Source of the DNA: a virus | Strand: one strand, 5' to 3' | Length of the DNA stretch: 64,000 bases | IMG/VR virus record: IMGVR_UViG_3300032242_000818 | Coordinates: 100,718-164,717 of that record | Shown here: piece by piece, positions 34,901 to 43,626 of the stretch | How positions within the stretch are numbered: the first letter of the stretch is position 1 | Layout of the letters: each line of letters starts with the position of its first letter | Program-made: the position numbers and the translations under genes | Notes under the pieces: model-generated | Databases searched by the model: none | Seen by the model: only the letters and a program-made list of their open reading frames with translations | What the model was told of the DNA's origin: nothing

Positions 34901-37900
34901 CAGCAATACTTACTCCAGTCCATTCAGTTTGCCATGCGTTCCAAACTGTTCCAAGCGCACCTGCTTTTTGTGCGAGATTTAAAATAGTACTGTAATTACC
35001 TTCAACCTGTTGGATAATATCTGGAAGACGATTTACTTCAAACCAATCATCAGAAGGAGGATTTAATTGAACATCACCAATAAACGTAAAGATAGCAAAT
35101 GGATTAATATTCTCCAAACGAGAAGCATACTGCTGAGTTATTAATGGAGTAGTTGTATAAGGTAATGTAATAATATCACCAGTCAACTGATAATTGGCAG
35201 ATGTTCTGGCAGAATTATTAGAATATTTTTCTAATAAATTAACATTATACTGAGAATAAAATGGACGTAATTGATTTTGCTCCATATCAATTGCACATAG
35301 ATAATCTTTTGATTTACTATTTGCTAATTTGCTTCCACTAAAGTTATCAACAACGAAACCATTTTTCATACGATCTAGACCACTAGAATCAGTAATCTTT
35401 AATGCTTGAGTTTCTTGTTCTAATAATGATAAAGAAGTATAGTATTCAAGATTGTTAATTCTAGATTCTAGTCTTCCGATATCACGCATAGTATATCGCT
35501 TATTATCTACTTTTCTTGCGGATATATTAGTAGCATCTGCAGTAAATGTATATGCAGTTAAGTCGATTGTATAAAGCACCATACCCAAATCTGGATCTGA
35601 TGGATATCCAGGTGTTAATGAAGAAACACCAGTTATATCAAAAATATTACCATTAATATCTACTGCAATTTTATCTTTTCTTGGTAGATAGTAACTATAA
35701 TCAGCAGTAGCTGCTTGTCCACGTTTTGGTATAGCAGAAATAATTGAACCAGTTCCTACAAAGTTTTTAACAGTACCAGAAGATTTATTAGCAACACGTG
35801 GACGGAAATCCAATGAATCTCTTAAAGTTGGTGATATAGTTTTATAATCAATGTTACTATAAGAGTTAACATCGAAATAATCACCAGCGCCATGTTCAAA
35901 ATATTGATATGTTACTTTAAATGGATTTGATGGAGCAGCAAAAGATGGGTTTAATGTTAGAGATGCCCAATCATAGTAAGTAGTTTTCTGACCATTATCT
36001 ACTGTAAATCTATCAGAGATATCAACAGTATATGCACTAGAAGCTGGAGTAGAACCCCATGCTGCACCTGGAGCCATCATAATACTTACAATTTTAAATA
36101 AGTCAGGTTTGTCCAAATAAACAACTGCTGCTTGTGCAGCAATTTGAGTATTAAATACCTCAGAAGTATTTGTAAGAGTTTTAGTCTTTTCAAATCCTGA
36201 ACCATTTCTAATAACTACTGCAATAACAGAAATAGAATGACCAGACTGACCACTAGGAACAACAATAGTACAAGTTGAACCAGATGGAGTAATAGAATCT
36301 GGCACAATAATAGCACCACCTGATGTTGCATCATTATCAATAACAGTATAATTAGTTTGCTCAGATGCTGGAGCAAAAGTACCCGATGTACTTAATGTAA
36401 TAGATGTTCCAGTTGCAGTTTGAGTAAATTTTTGGTAACAGTAGTATGTAGTATTATTAGTTCCACCTGTACCAGCAGTTCTCATTGATCGAATTGCGTT
36501 ATATGGTAATGGGAATATTAATGATGTTTTATCTGCTTCTAAAATTTGAGTAGTACATCTAGCAATAGTTGCACCAGTTACTGTAATTGAAGTATCAACG
36601 GTAATAGTTCCTTGGGCAGAAACTGTGGCGACTTTACGATAAGAACCACCAATTCCACCAATTAAAACTAAATCATTTACTTTTAAATCAGTTAAGAAAG
36701 AAGTTCCAGTGCCAGTAATAGTTGTGCCTGAAGCAGTAACTGAACCAATCAATTGTGTAACTACTGGGCTGATATCAGCAGTAAAGTTTAAGTTTGAATC
36801 TGAAGGAACAGTGTACGCTAAACATTTAACATCAGTATTAAATGCATATCCTGAATTCATCTGAACATCAAATAAACCAAGTTTATAAACTGCCGAATAA
36901 CCTACTGGTAGACCAGTATGCCATTCCATATAACGAGCACGAGCATAACCAACAATAGTACCTTGAGGCGACCCACGATTTGAAGAACCAGTAATTGCAT
37001 TATAAAGTGTAACTTGTGCCAGTTCTTCTACTTTTGGCAAATTATTTACATTGGTAACCAATACATAATTACCAACAGTAGTATCAACTACTGAAGCAGT
37101 CGCTTGAACATAAGTACGTGCTTTATCAACAGGAATATATGTTACCGCAGTTTTTTCAATTTCATATCCATGAACATATGCTTTACCTGCTTCAATACCA
37201 ACAGCAACCTGAGATTCATTACCATTTAAAAATATACCGCGATTGTATGGTGGCGCAGTATCATACTGCCAATTAACACCAGTTGCTCCTGGACCATCAT
37301 ATGCAGAAGAAGTAGTATGAGTTGGAGGTGTTGTAACTGAAGTTGCGCTATTTAAAGCAGTGTATGTGATACCATTATATGTAACGATATCGCCAATTAG
37401 ATAACCAGTATTTTGAAGCCAAGTTCCACGATTATTATTGCGATGTTCACGAATATCAATATCGAAACCACGAACAGAATAATCTCCAGATTCATCATAT
37501 GTACGACGAGCCATCTCATCAGCAAGTAAAGAATACTGTGTTTTATCAACAATAGTTTTAATTGAACCATTAGTAACACGAATTAACTCTACAAAGTTAG
37601 AATCAGAAATTGAATCAATTCCAAGTTTAGTTAATGTTAAATCAATGTAATAACGATGTGCACCTGGAGCAGCATAGTTATATGAGTTTTGAGCATTATC
37701 TAAAAGAGTTTCATCTTGTTCTGGAGTAATAATTTCTTCAGAGACATTTAGACCAATACGATATGTTGGAGTAGTTGTATATTTGTCAAGAACAATAGTT
37801 TGAGTATCAACCAAACAGAAATGACCATTTATATAATAAACACCCTGATTAACTGTTGCAAGAGAACCTTTACCAACAGATCCAGCTCCACTTTGAATTT

Positions 37901-38378
37901 GAACTGAATATACTGAATCGCTAGTTATTAATACTTCATTAGCAGCAAAAGTTTTAGTTGTAGTATTTGTGCCAGATACAGTATAATTTAAATATAATGT
38001 TGTTGGATCACTGGCTTCTGCGCTTTGGCATAAAGTAACTGTTGCTTTTACACCAGTTGTTTGACCAATTAGAGTTTTACCTTTTAAATTCTTTAAAAAT
38101 GTTTCAACTGCTACACTATTATACAAAGATTGTAATTTTACATAATCTGCACCAGCTCCAGGCTGAGTTATAGTTTGAACTGATGCTTGTCCAGGGATAA
38201 CCATAGCACCCTGTTTGAATATAGCATCACCATGACGTTTAATTTGATTCTGCAGAATACTCTGCATTTGAGTTAGTTCGCGAGCCTGAACCGCAAAAGA
38301 TGGGCGATAAAGAATACGATAAAACTTTTTGGCTTCATCGTAATCATCATTATACGGTTCGGTATTGAAATCTAGCAT
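31932..38378 (-). CDS. Giant virion protein, DUF4815-like, multi-domain
   Basis: 2148 residues, the longest gene here. The N-terminal ~500 residues (FYRILYRPSFAVQARELTQM, QSILQNQIKRHGDAIFKQGA) match the DUF4815 type of phage structural proteins. Inserted modules visible are: a TTGVKATV unit (~res 110-165), a W/Y-rich carbohydrate-binding-like unit (GTWLQNTGYLIGDIVTYNGI), and two TGTGTSF/TGVGTAF units. There is also a second ATV-type unit (GDVISNGAGTASAVVVNVYI), and a DVEFLYNIPQTDSVRFRTGK to PLAQSFLVQQKGGAFITSID region typical of marine T4-like tail proteins. It is probably a baseplate periphery or fibre-hub protein. Its own late box lies at 38403-38411. Confidence 0.75.
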   Translation of the reverse strand: MLDFNTEPYNDDYDEAKKFYRILYRPSFAVQARELTQMQSILQNQIKRHGDAIFKQGAMVIPGQASVQTITQPGAGADYVKLQSLYNSVAVETFLKNLKGKTLIGQTTGVKATVTLCQSAEASDPTTLYLNYTVSGTNTTTKTFAANEVLITSDSVYSVQIQSGAGSVGKGSLATVNQGVYYINGHFCLVDTQTIVLDKYTTTPTYRIGLNVSEEIITPEQDETLLDNAQNSYNYAAPGAHRYYIDLTLTKLGIDSISDSNFVELIRVTNGSIKTIVDKTQYSLLADEMARRTYDESGDYSVRGFDIDIREHRNNNRGTWLQNTGYLIGDIVTYNGITYTALNSATSVTTPPTHTTSSAYDGPGATGVNWQYDTAPPYNRGIFLNGNESQVAVGIEAGKAYVHGYEIEKTAVTYIPVDKARTYVQATASVVDTTVGNYVLVTNVNNLPKVEELAQVTLYNAITGSSNRGSPQGTIVGYARARYMEWHTGLPVGYSAVYKLGLFDVQMNSGYAFNTDVKCLAYTVPSDSNLNFTADISPVVTQLIGSVTASGTTITGTGTSFLTDLKVNDLVLIGGIGGSYRKVATVSAQGTITVDTSITVTGATIARCTTQILEADKTSLIFPLPYNAIRSMRTAGTGGTNNTTYYCYQKFTQTATGTSITLSTSGTFAPASEQTNYTVIDNDATSGGAIIVPDSITPSGSTCTIVVPSGQSGHSISVIAVVIRNGSGFEKTKTLTNTSEVFNTQIAAQAAVVYLDKPDLFKIVSIMMAPGAAWGSTPASSAYTVDISDRFTVDNGQKTTYYDWASLTLNPSFAAPSNPFKVTYQYFEHGAGDYFDVNSYSNIDYKTISPTLRDSLDFRPRVANKSSGTVKNFVGTGSIISAIPKRGQAATADYSYYLPRKDKIAVDINGNIFDITGVSSLTPGYPSDPDLGMVLYTIDLTAYTFTADATNISARKVDNKRYTMRDIGRLESRINNLEYYTSLSLLEQETQALKITDSSGLDRMKNGFVVDNFSGSKLANSKSKDYLCAIDMEQNQLRPFYSQYNVNLLEKYSNNSARTSANYQLTGDIITLPYTTTPLITQQYASRLENINPFAIFTFIGDVQLNPPSDDWFEVNRLPDIIQQVEGNYSTILNLAQKAGALGTVWNAWQTEWTGVSIAGPVQYNGAAAGYAAARGITGGNFSLNGGWGIYAGSYTVTQTTATQVGQSRSGIETKLALKTDYETVSDVTVSTAVIPYIRSRNILVQAHKLKPSTRFYPYFDGADVSSYCTPAVKMIYTPSSGTFDYKTNVGGQASELKRRILGDAQMCLNAGDVISNGAGTASAVVVNVYIDANNAYCLSLVNIKGSFAKDDTISGSISSAQGVVVSVTTPTTLVTTAGGDVEFLYNIPQTDSVRFRTGKREFALKDVSTYAGDYTSRGIATYEATGILNSTQKTVNAVRNGQIVTEQVSGNQTVWQDSTKTLGSGGVWYDPLAQSFLVQQKGGAFITSIDIFFATKDSSMPVTLQVREMVNGTPGKTILPFSVVTLRPEQVNLSANYVAMPDNSQRHSYDTPTRFTFESPVYLQDATEYCFVLQSDSNGYNIWVSYMGDQIPGSGRTISEQPYAGVMFKSQNASTWTADDNADIKFTINRAKFNTSVVGDVEFVNDVLPYDTLDNNPFETISGSNLVRVWHYDHGMPTGSTVDISAVNANDPGTGTITASTSSATVTGVGTAFTTELAVGSALYNSQDVLIGSVSAIASDTSLTLGSNAGVAVTGAAFQYVAPINGIPAVEIYTNHIISNVDMNCYTFSSTTSATTSGYTGGTLVKASRNVQFDVVNPVVQMQNFSDTTSTFSIKTTSGKSIDGSQTPNVIDSGFSPALRNQNNIFYSPRMICSESNENVLLSGNKSLTFAALISTTNDAVSPVIDTTRTKLIAVSNKLNSPTQSNTNVDPLDLSTAFSYSTGAFTFVSGGTITSTVSAVRTAMAGIGIGKYVTISGATTSGNNGTFLVTGFTDNGTTGTLTLNTTFTGEAAVSGTTVTTRILFADEIAPVGSSSVSKYVTTPVKFANASTYMRVMLSANIPAEANVAVYYKSCTGDASNLTPAKYILMTPDGIVTKVDNGNPTFSDITYTLTGMPSFDTIQVKLVMTSTNTAAVPIIKDFRLIACP

Positions 38379-38402
38379 TCTTTTACTCTTTAAGTTATTT
38401 GT

Positions 38403-38411
38403 TTATTTATG
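38403..38411 (-). promoter_or_regulatory. Late promoter motif CATAAATAA before the giant protein
   Basis: The minus-strand CATAAATAA is 25 bases before the ATG at 38378 and directly after the gp8 stop. The leader holds an AAAGAG ribosome binding site. Confidence 0.6.
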
Positions 38412-41219
38412 TTAGAAATGTATAACAGTTCTTAGAGTCACGTTCTGATCAGCAGTAGGGGTAAAGGCTACTTTGTTGTCAATAAACAACATATGTCCAG
38501 AATATTTATCTGCGTTTGGAGGGGTTACACCAGATGCAGAAAAAGTATTTCCAGCAGCATTTAAAAATACATTACCAACAGCAGGAGTTGCATTATCTAA
38601 TGATTGTAATAAACAACCAGTTGTTGTAAGAGCAACAATCCTAAACAGTGGACCAGTTGCAGACCCAAGATTAACTGCCATATCTTGGGTGAAATTAGTA
38701 GTATCAATAAAACCAGTAATTACATAACACGCAGAAGCAAGAGCACTTGCTAAGTTACCATATGCGCCAAACTGGCGAGGGTTTTTAATAATACCTAATT
38801 GACGGAAGTCATTATTTACAGCAAATCCTTGATTAGTATCTTTAGATACATTGCTGTAGAACATTAATGTTTTAGCAAACATACCAGTAATTGGATCTTT
38901 ACCATGGCCACCATATGGAGCCATAACACCACGAGCAACAGCGCCAGTACCAGATCCCTGATCAAACGCAACTTTACACCAACGATAACCAAGACCATAA
39001 TTCGTAACTTCAATTTTACGTATTGCGCCATTATACACATGAGCAGTAGCAGCAGCACCTGTTCCATCACCAGTAATAGTTATAGGAAAATCTGAACCGT
39101 AACCATAACCACCAGAAATAACTGGGTAAGCCATAATACGACCATCAGGTGTTAGTAGTTCAGTATTGGCTTGCAGCGTGTTAATATCGCCTGGAGAAAG
39201 ATCTGCGCTTACTTGCGCAGAAGTCCCATCACCAGTTACTGTAAGGTTAGCATAAGTGTAACCAATACCACCATCATCAATCTGAACTGATTTTATCTGT
39301 CCGTTAGTAATCAAAGGAATTAATTTAGCTGATGATTGAACACCAACAAAATAACCAGTAGCACCAGTACCTGCAGAAACTGGAGTAATTGTAACTGTTG
39401 GTAGAGCAGAATAACCTGAACCATATTTTAAAACAGCAGTGCCTGAGGCAGTAACACCAGCATATTTAATAGTTGCAGTACCATTAGCAGCAGTCTGCAT
39501 TGTTGCAGTGCCAAGAAGTAAACCAGTTCCACCACCACCTGTAAAAGTAATTAATGGAGGATTGATATAACCAGTACCAGCACCTGAAATTGTAATTGAA
39601 GTAATAACACCTGCGGAAACAACAGCAGTTACAACAGCATTACTGCCACCTGGAACATCAGGTGCACTTACAGTAAAGGTCGGCGAACTTGTGTATCCTG
39701 ACCCACCATTAGTTACTGGTACTGTAGCAATAGATCCATTAATCGTTGGGGCAGTAGTAGAAGTTGTTCCTGCAACAGTTACCGTATAAAGTCTATTTGA
39801 ATAATAAATTTGTTGACCAACAGTAACAGCAGTAGAAGAAGTCCATTGAGTTCCAAACTGCAATGTTGGAACTGAAGTATATCCATCTCCAGAGTTAGAA
39901 ATATAAACTCTTGATACTGAAGTACCATTCATAATTGCCTGACCAACAAAGCCACCACTACCAGAAAGTGTTAAAGATGGAGCAGAAGTATATCCAAGAC
40001 CACCACTGGTCATATTAATTTCATACACTTGTCCATTTAAAGTATAACCAGTAACAACACCACTAGTAATAGTTAATGTTCCAGTCGCTCTAGTTCCAAT
40101 ATATTTAAGTGCTGCAGTACCATTAGCAACTACACCAGATTTATGATTTGGTCCAGGACTAGCAGTAGTCCCTGATACTGTGCATTCATATAAATTATTA
40201 TTGTATTCTACTTTTTGTCCAAGAAGAATACCAACACCAGCAGTCCAAGTATTTGCTCCATTAAATGGAGGAGCAATACTTAATGTTGCTCCAGAAGTAT
40301 AACCTGAACCACCAGAAGATAGTGTTAATGATTTTAATAATAATGGATCTGATGAACGATAACCATCACCTGCAACAGTAATATTTGCAAAAGTATAATT
40401 TTGGCCAGCATTGTCAATTTTAACATTCAACAATTCACCACCAGAATAGAACTGCGAGCGAATAGAGTTAACGACTGGCATATAAACATCAGTTAAGAAT
40501 TTATTGCGGAGAGCAATTGGAATACTGTATAAGTATTTCCACATGTATCCGTCTGGCATAATGACAGGATCTACAACAGTACCAACTGGTTTATATGTAG
40601 AAATTGCATTATTATTATTATCTAAAACTTTATATACATTATAATCATCAGTAAGTGCATAACAATTTGTATCTTCTAGACGCTGTGCGCCTGATGGAGC
40701 AATACTAACAACAGCAGTTGCATTAGCAGCAGCTCCTCCACCACCAGAAATAGTAACAGTAGGGATAGAAGTATATCCATACCCACGAGATGTTAGATTT
40801 ATGTTAGTAATAATACCATTATTAACAACTGCTACTGCAGCAGCACCAGATCCACCACCACCTGTTATTGATACTGTTGGAGTTCCAGAAAATCCATAAC
40901 CACCAGCAATTAAATTAATACCTTGAACTTCAGTAGAATATTGATCATCATACATATCCCAAACCTGACCAGTTACCCAGTCTTTTCTTGGGATAACAAA
41001 AGCCACATCTGTAGAGTTGACTTCTTTTAAAGTTATTATTTCATCTCTTGATTTGAGTTCATAATCAAAACTATCAATTGGATATGGTGGATTGGTTTCA
41101 TCCGTCCAACGAACAGTTTTACCTAAAAAGTAGTAATACCTTGCGCTACGATTTTGGATTTCATTATATACTGCGTCAGCAATAGAATTGTCTAACGGAG
41201 ATTTTAGTAATGATGACAT
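38412..41219 (-). CDS. 8: Baseplate wedge protein gp8, greatly expanded by repeats
   Basis: 935 residues against 334 in T4 gp8. The N-terminus matches gp8: NEIQNRSARYYYFLGKTVRW, PPYPIDSFDYELKSRDE, FVIPRKDW, and MPDGYMWKYLYSIP. The C-terminus KYSGHMLFIDNKVAFTPTAD to LRTVIHF matches the T4 gp8 ending HSGEMIYMENRPPI to ILFTF. Residues ~98-172 and ~295-765 are insertions: about nine GSGYTSxPTxT modules plus two W/Y carbohydrate-binding-like units (res ~323-362, 458-494). gp8 is the wedge component between gp7 and gp10/gp6 in T4. The insertions likely form surface projections of the baseplate. Confidence 0.88.
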   Translation of the reverse strand: MSSLLKSPLDNSIADAVYNEIQNRSARYYYFLGKTVRWTDETNPPYPIDSFDYELKSRDEIITLKEVNSTDVAFVIPRKDWVTGQVWDMYDDQYSTEVQGINLIAGGYGFSGTPTVSITGGGGSGAAAVAVVNNGIITNINLTSRGYGYTSIPTVTISGGGGAAANATAVVSIAPSGAQRLEDTNCYALTDDYNVYKVLDNNNNAISTYKPVGTVVDPVIMPDGYMWKYLYSIPIALRNKFLTDVYMPVVNSIRSQFYSGGELLNVKIDNAGQNYTFANITVAGDGYRSSDPLLLKSLTLSSGGSGYTSGATLSIAPPFNGANTWTAGVGILLGQKVEYNNNLYECTVSGTTASPGPNHKSGVVANGTAALKYIGTRATGTLTITSGVVTGYTLNGQVYEINMTSGGLGYTSAPSLTLSGSGGFVGQAIMNGTSVSRVYISNSGDGYTSVPTLQFGTQWTSSTAVTVGQQIYYSNRLYTVTVAGTTSTTAPTINGSIATVPVTNGGSGYTSSPTFTVSAPDVPGGSNAVVTAVVSAGVITSITISGAGTGYINPPLITFTGGGGTGLLLGTATMQTAANGTATIKYAGVTASGTAVLKYGSGYSALPTVTITPVSAGTGATGYFVGVQSSAKLIPLITNGQIKSVQIDDGGIGYTYANLTVTGDGTSAQVSADLSPGDINTLQANTELLTPDGRIMAYPVISGGYGYGSDFPITITGDGTGAAATAHVYNGAIRKIEVTNYGLGYRWCKVAFDQGSGTGAVARGVMAPYGGHGKDPITGMFAKTLMFYSNVSKDTNQGFAVNNDFRQLGIIKNPRQFGAYGNLASALASACYVITGFIDTTNFTQDMAVNLGSATGPLFRIVALTTTGCLLQSLDNATPAVGNVFLNAAGNTFSASGVTPPNADKYSGHMLFIDNKVAFTPTADQNVTLRTVIHF
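38925..40337 (-). repeat. Array of GSGYTSxPTVT modules inside gp8 (second block)
   Basis: Residues ~295-765 include GSGYTSGATLSI, GLGYTSAPSLTL, GDGYTSVPTLQF, GSGYTSSPTFTV, GTGYINPPLITF, GSGYSALPTVTI and more degenerate GYGYGSDFPITI/GLGYRWCKVAF units. They are interrupted by two W/Y units. The best-matching copies share DNA words with those in genes 14 and 18. Confidence 0.85.
40704..40928 (-). repeat. Two GxGYTSxPTVTISGGGG modules inside gp8 (first block)
   Basis: Residues ~98-172: GYGFSGTPTVSITGGGGSGA and GYGYTSIPTVTISGGGGAAA with intervening IITNINLTSR strand. They interrupt the gp8 core between FVIPRKDW and the NCYALTDDYNVYKVLD segment. Confidence 0.8.
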
Positions 41220-41231
41220 TTAAATTTCCAA

Positions 41232-41678
41232 TTAACTGATTGTAACAACCCATGTAACAGCGATAGAATCACCAGCTGCTTTATTAACTACAGGGAATGT
41301 TGTGCGGCAAAGCATAGTACCAGCTGAAGAAGCATTTAGAACAGCAGCCTCAGTAATAGCACCAGTACCAGTACCAGCTGGGAAAGTCGCAGTATAAGTA
41401 ATTGCGTTTGCACTGTTAGAAGAAGACGCTAAAGTAACACGACCTGCCTCAGTACCTAATTGAGTATCAGCTGCTTGTGGAGTTGATGTTGCAGTTCCAA
41501 TAGCCATATGTGACATAATCGAAGAAGCAGTGCCAACTGCACGATTTGCCAAATATGTTTTGCCAGCAGAAACTACTAAATTTTTTGCTTTGCGGATTTC
41601 TTTAATATTGCCTTGAATATTACGGAGAACAATTTCAAGTTCGCCAGTAGGGGTAAATGTATCGTTTAGGTTTATCAT
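41232..41678 (-). CDS. Virion-associated protein with conserved fibre/baseplate domain
   Basis: 148 residues from ATG at 41678, chosen because a strong AAGGAGAT ribosome binding site lies 6 bases upstream; the open frame starts 54 bases earlier inside the gp7-like gene. It begins MINLNDTFTPTGELEIVLRN and has NIKEIRKAKNLVVSAGKTYL, ANRAVG and HMAIGTATSTPQAADTQLGT. This pattern occurs in phage tail-fibre-associated proteins of many tailed phages. The last strands TYTATFPAGTGTGAITEAAV and VNKAAGDSIAVTWVVTI complete a beta-sandwich. It lies between gp8 and the gp7-like gene, so a baseplate or fibre attachment role is likely. Confidence 0.68.
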   Translation of the reverse strand: MINLNDTFTPTGELEIVLRNIQGNIKEIRKAKNLVVSAGKTYLANRAVGTASSIMSHMAIGTATSTPQAADTQLGTEAGRVTLASSSNSANAITYTATFPAGTGTGAITEAAVLNASSAGTMLCRTTFPVVNKAAGDSIAVTWVVTIS

Positions 41679-41691
41679 TATATCTCCTTGA

Positions 41692-43626
41692 TTAGAAAGT
41701 TGTTGGTTCACCAACATATGAACCAGTGTCATTTAAGAACCATCCTGCTTCAACATATGGATTAAATAAAATCTGTCCACCAGAATCTGTTGGTGAAACT
41801 GTAGAATTTTCAGTTGGACCAGCCAAAGTAGCATGAGTTCCAAGAGGTTTTGTTATATCGAAATACGGTAATGTTCTATTTAGTAATGTTCCAGTATAGT
41901 CAACTGTACCTACTGTATCATCATCTAAAGTATATCCATCATTTAAAGTATGATCGTACGCAATAGAATTAATAAGTTTAGAGATATATTTAATCTCTGT
42001 ATTAGTTCCTGAGACTGCTGAATCTGAAACTGTAATTGAAAGAATCTTAATTAATGATTCAATTGCAGTATTAATTGTAAATTCATTACGGAGATCATAT
42101 TCACCAAATATTGCCATACCAGCAGGGTGAATCAGATTCTTAACAATTGTTTTGTATGTATTTAAAGATTGATCAATCTTAATTACATAAGAATGTGATT
42201 GGTAAAATTTACTATCTTGGATGTAAATAGCATCATCTAAGAATCCATCATTATTAACATAGTATCCTGGATATTTAGCAAGTGGTCCAAGAGATACTTT
42301 AATAATAGCAGGTGTAGTTGTTGTGGCTACAGAGTTAGCAGAACTAATACCAAATTCACGAACAGTTAAACCAGCATAAGTGCCATCGATAGCAGCTGGT
42401 CTAAGAGAAGCAACAGCTGTTAAAGAACTAGAAGTTGTTCCTGCAAAGTTGGCAGTTAAAGTTAAACTAGTATTACTGGCAACACTTTGAACCTTATATA
42501 CAACTCCAGACAAAGTTATAATGTCGCCAAAGGTTAGTTCAGAAGCAAATAAAGTTCCAGAACCAGTAATAGTTGCGCTACCATTAGTGGCAGTAAGCGT
42601 TCCTGTTAAAGTTGAATTAATGGCTAAATTATAATCTGAAGTGTTAATAGAACCAGTCTCTGCAAATCCAGAAGTTTTCTCAGTAATACCCAACGCTACT
42701 GATTTATTTGCTGGTGCTAGAAAACTATCAACACGAGAAATAATAACACCTTCAGTTGAAGCAGTATCTTGCCCCTTTTGAGAAGTTATTGAAGAGGTAA
42801 AGTCAGTAGTATAACCAGTACCAAATTTAATAAACTGCGCCTGGGAAATACCACCAGCAGAATCAACAGCGGAAACTTTCATAATACTTCCATATCCTTG
42901 GAAGTTATTAATATTGTATAGATCTCCAACTTTAAAACCAGTTCCTGCCTGTTCAACCATTAATGTTGAAGTAGTTGGTAAAATTAAACCATTAAATAAT
43001 ATATTATTATTACTATCAAGATATCGTAAAGTATCACCAACTGAAATTGTGCCAAAGAAACGACGATCTAAAATAAACTCATATACATCATCAGAAATAC
43101 GAATTGCTCTATCAACTTCAACCTCAACATATTGACGACGATCAATAAGAACTCTAACGATCTTTGTTGTAGTTACAACATCAACCATTTTCCCAACAAT
43201 TGTTTGCGGGTTACCAATTAATATTTTTACAAAAACTGAAACGTCTTGATTCCATTTTCCATCAGATGCACGTAACATTTGAGTTGATGGGTATTGGAGT
43301 GTAATATCCTTATTGAATAAGATTCTAAACAGAAGTCTAAAACTTGATTCACTACCTTTTGCAAGATAAAGATCTTTAATTCTTGTGATTAAAAATCTTT
43401 CATCAACAGTTGAATACGGCAATTTCTGAGCGAGTTCAGACTTAAAGTAAGTAATAAATGCATCAAGAGTTGTATCAATGTCGCGTAATGTTATTGGATC
43501 TTTTTGCGTAGTTTCTAAAAATTCATAATACGCTTTTAAAAAATCAACGAATGTTTGATATTCTTCCCTGACAAATTCAGGTAGCTGTGATGCTACTATC
43601 GATGAAACTTTAGGTCTTGTAATCAT
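41692..43626 (-). CDS. Baseplate wedge protein, gp7-like position
   Basis: 644 residues. The N-terminal ~200 residues (LPEFVREEYQTFVDFLKAYY, ITRIKDLYLAKGSESSFRLL, FRILFNKDITLQYPS) are a conserved marine T4-like wedge protein located between gp6 and gp8, where T4 has gene 7 (1032 residues). Residues ~339-408 are a TITGSGTLFASEL module shared with other proteins here. The C-terminal part (IIKVSLGPLAKYPGYYVNND, QIDQSLNTYKT) includes HPAGMAIFGEYDL, a common ending motif. It overlaps gp6 by one base. A direct homology to T4 gp7 cannot be shown from sequence alone. Confidence 0.7.
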   Translation of the reverse strand: MITRPKVSSIVASQLPEFVREEYQTFVDFLKAYYEFLETTQKDPITLRDIDTTLDAFITYFKSELAQKLPYSTVDERFLITRIKDLYLAKGSESSFRLLFRILFNKDITLQYPSTQMLRASDGKWNQDVSVFVKILIGNPQTIVGKMVDVVTTTKIVRVLIDRRQYVEVEVDRAIRISDDVYEFILDRRFFGTISVGDTLRYLDSNNNILFNGLILPTTSTLMVEQAGTGFKVGDLYNINNFQGYGSIMKVSAVDSAGGISQAQFIKFGTGYTTDFTSSITSQKGQDTASTEGVIISRVDSFLAPANKSVALGITEKTSGFAETGSINTSDYNLAINSTLTGTLTATNGSATITGSGTLFASELTFGDIITLSGVVYKVQSVASNTSLTLTANFAGTTSSSLTAVASLRPAAIDGTYAGLTVREFGISSANSVATTTTPAIIKVSLGPLAKYPGYYVNNDGFLDDAIYIQDSKFYQSHSYVIKIDQSLNTYKTIVKNLIHPAGMAIFGEYDLRNEFTINTAIESLIKILSITVSDSAVSGTNTEIKYISKLINSIAYDHTLNDGYTLDDDTVGTVDYTGTLLNRTLPYFDITKPLGTHATLAGPTENSTVSPTDSGGQILFNPYVEAGWFLNDTGSYVGEPTTF

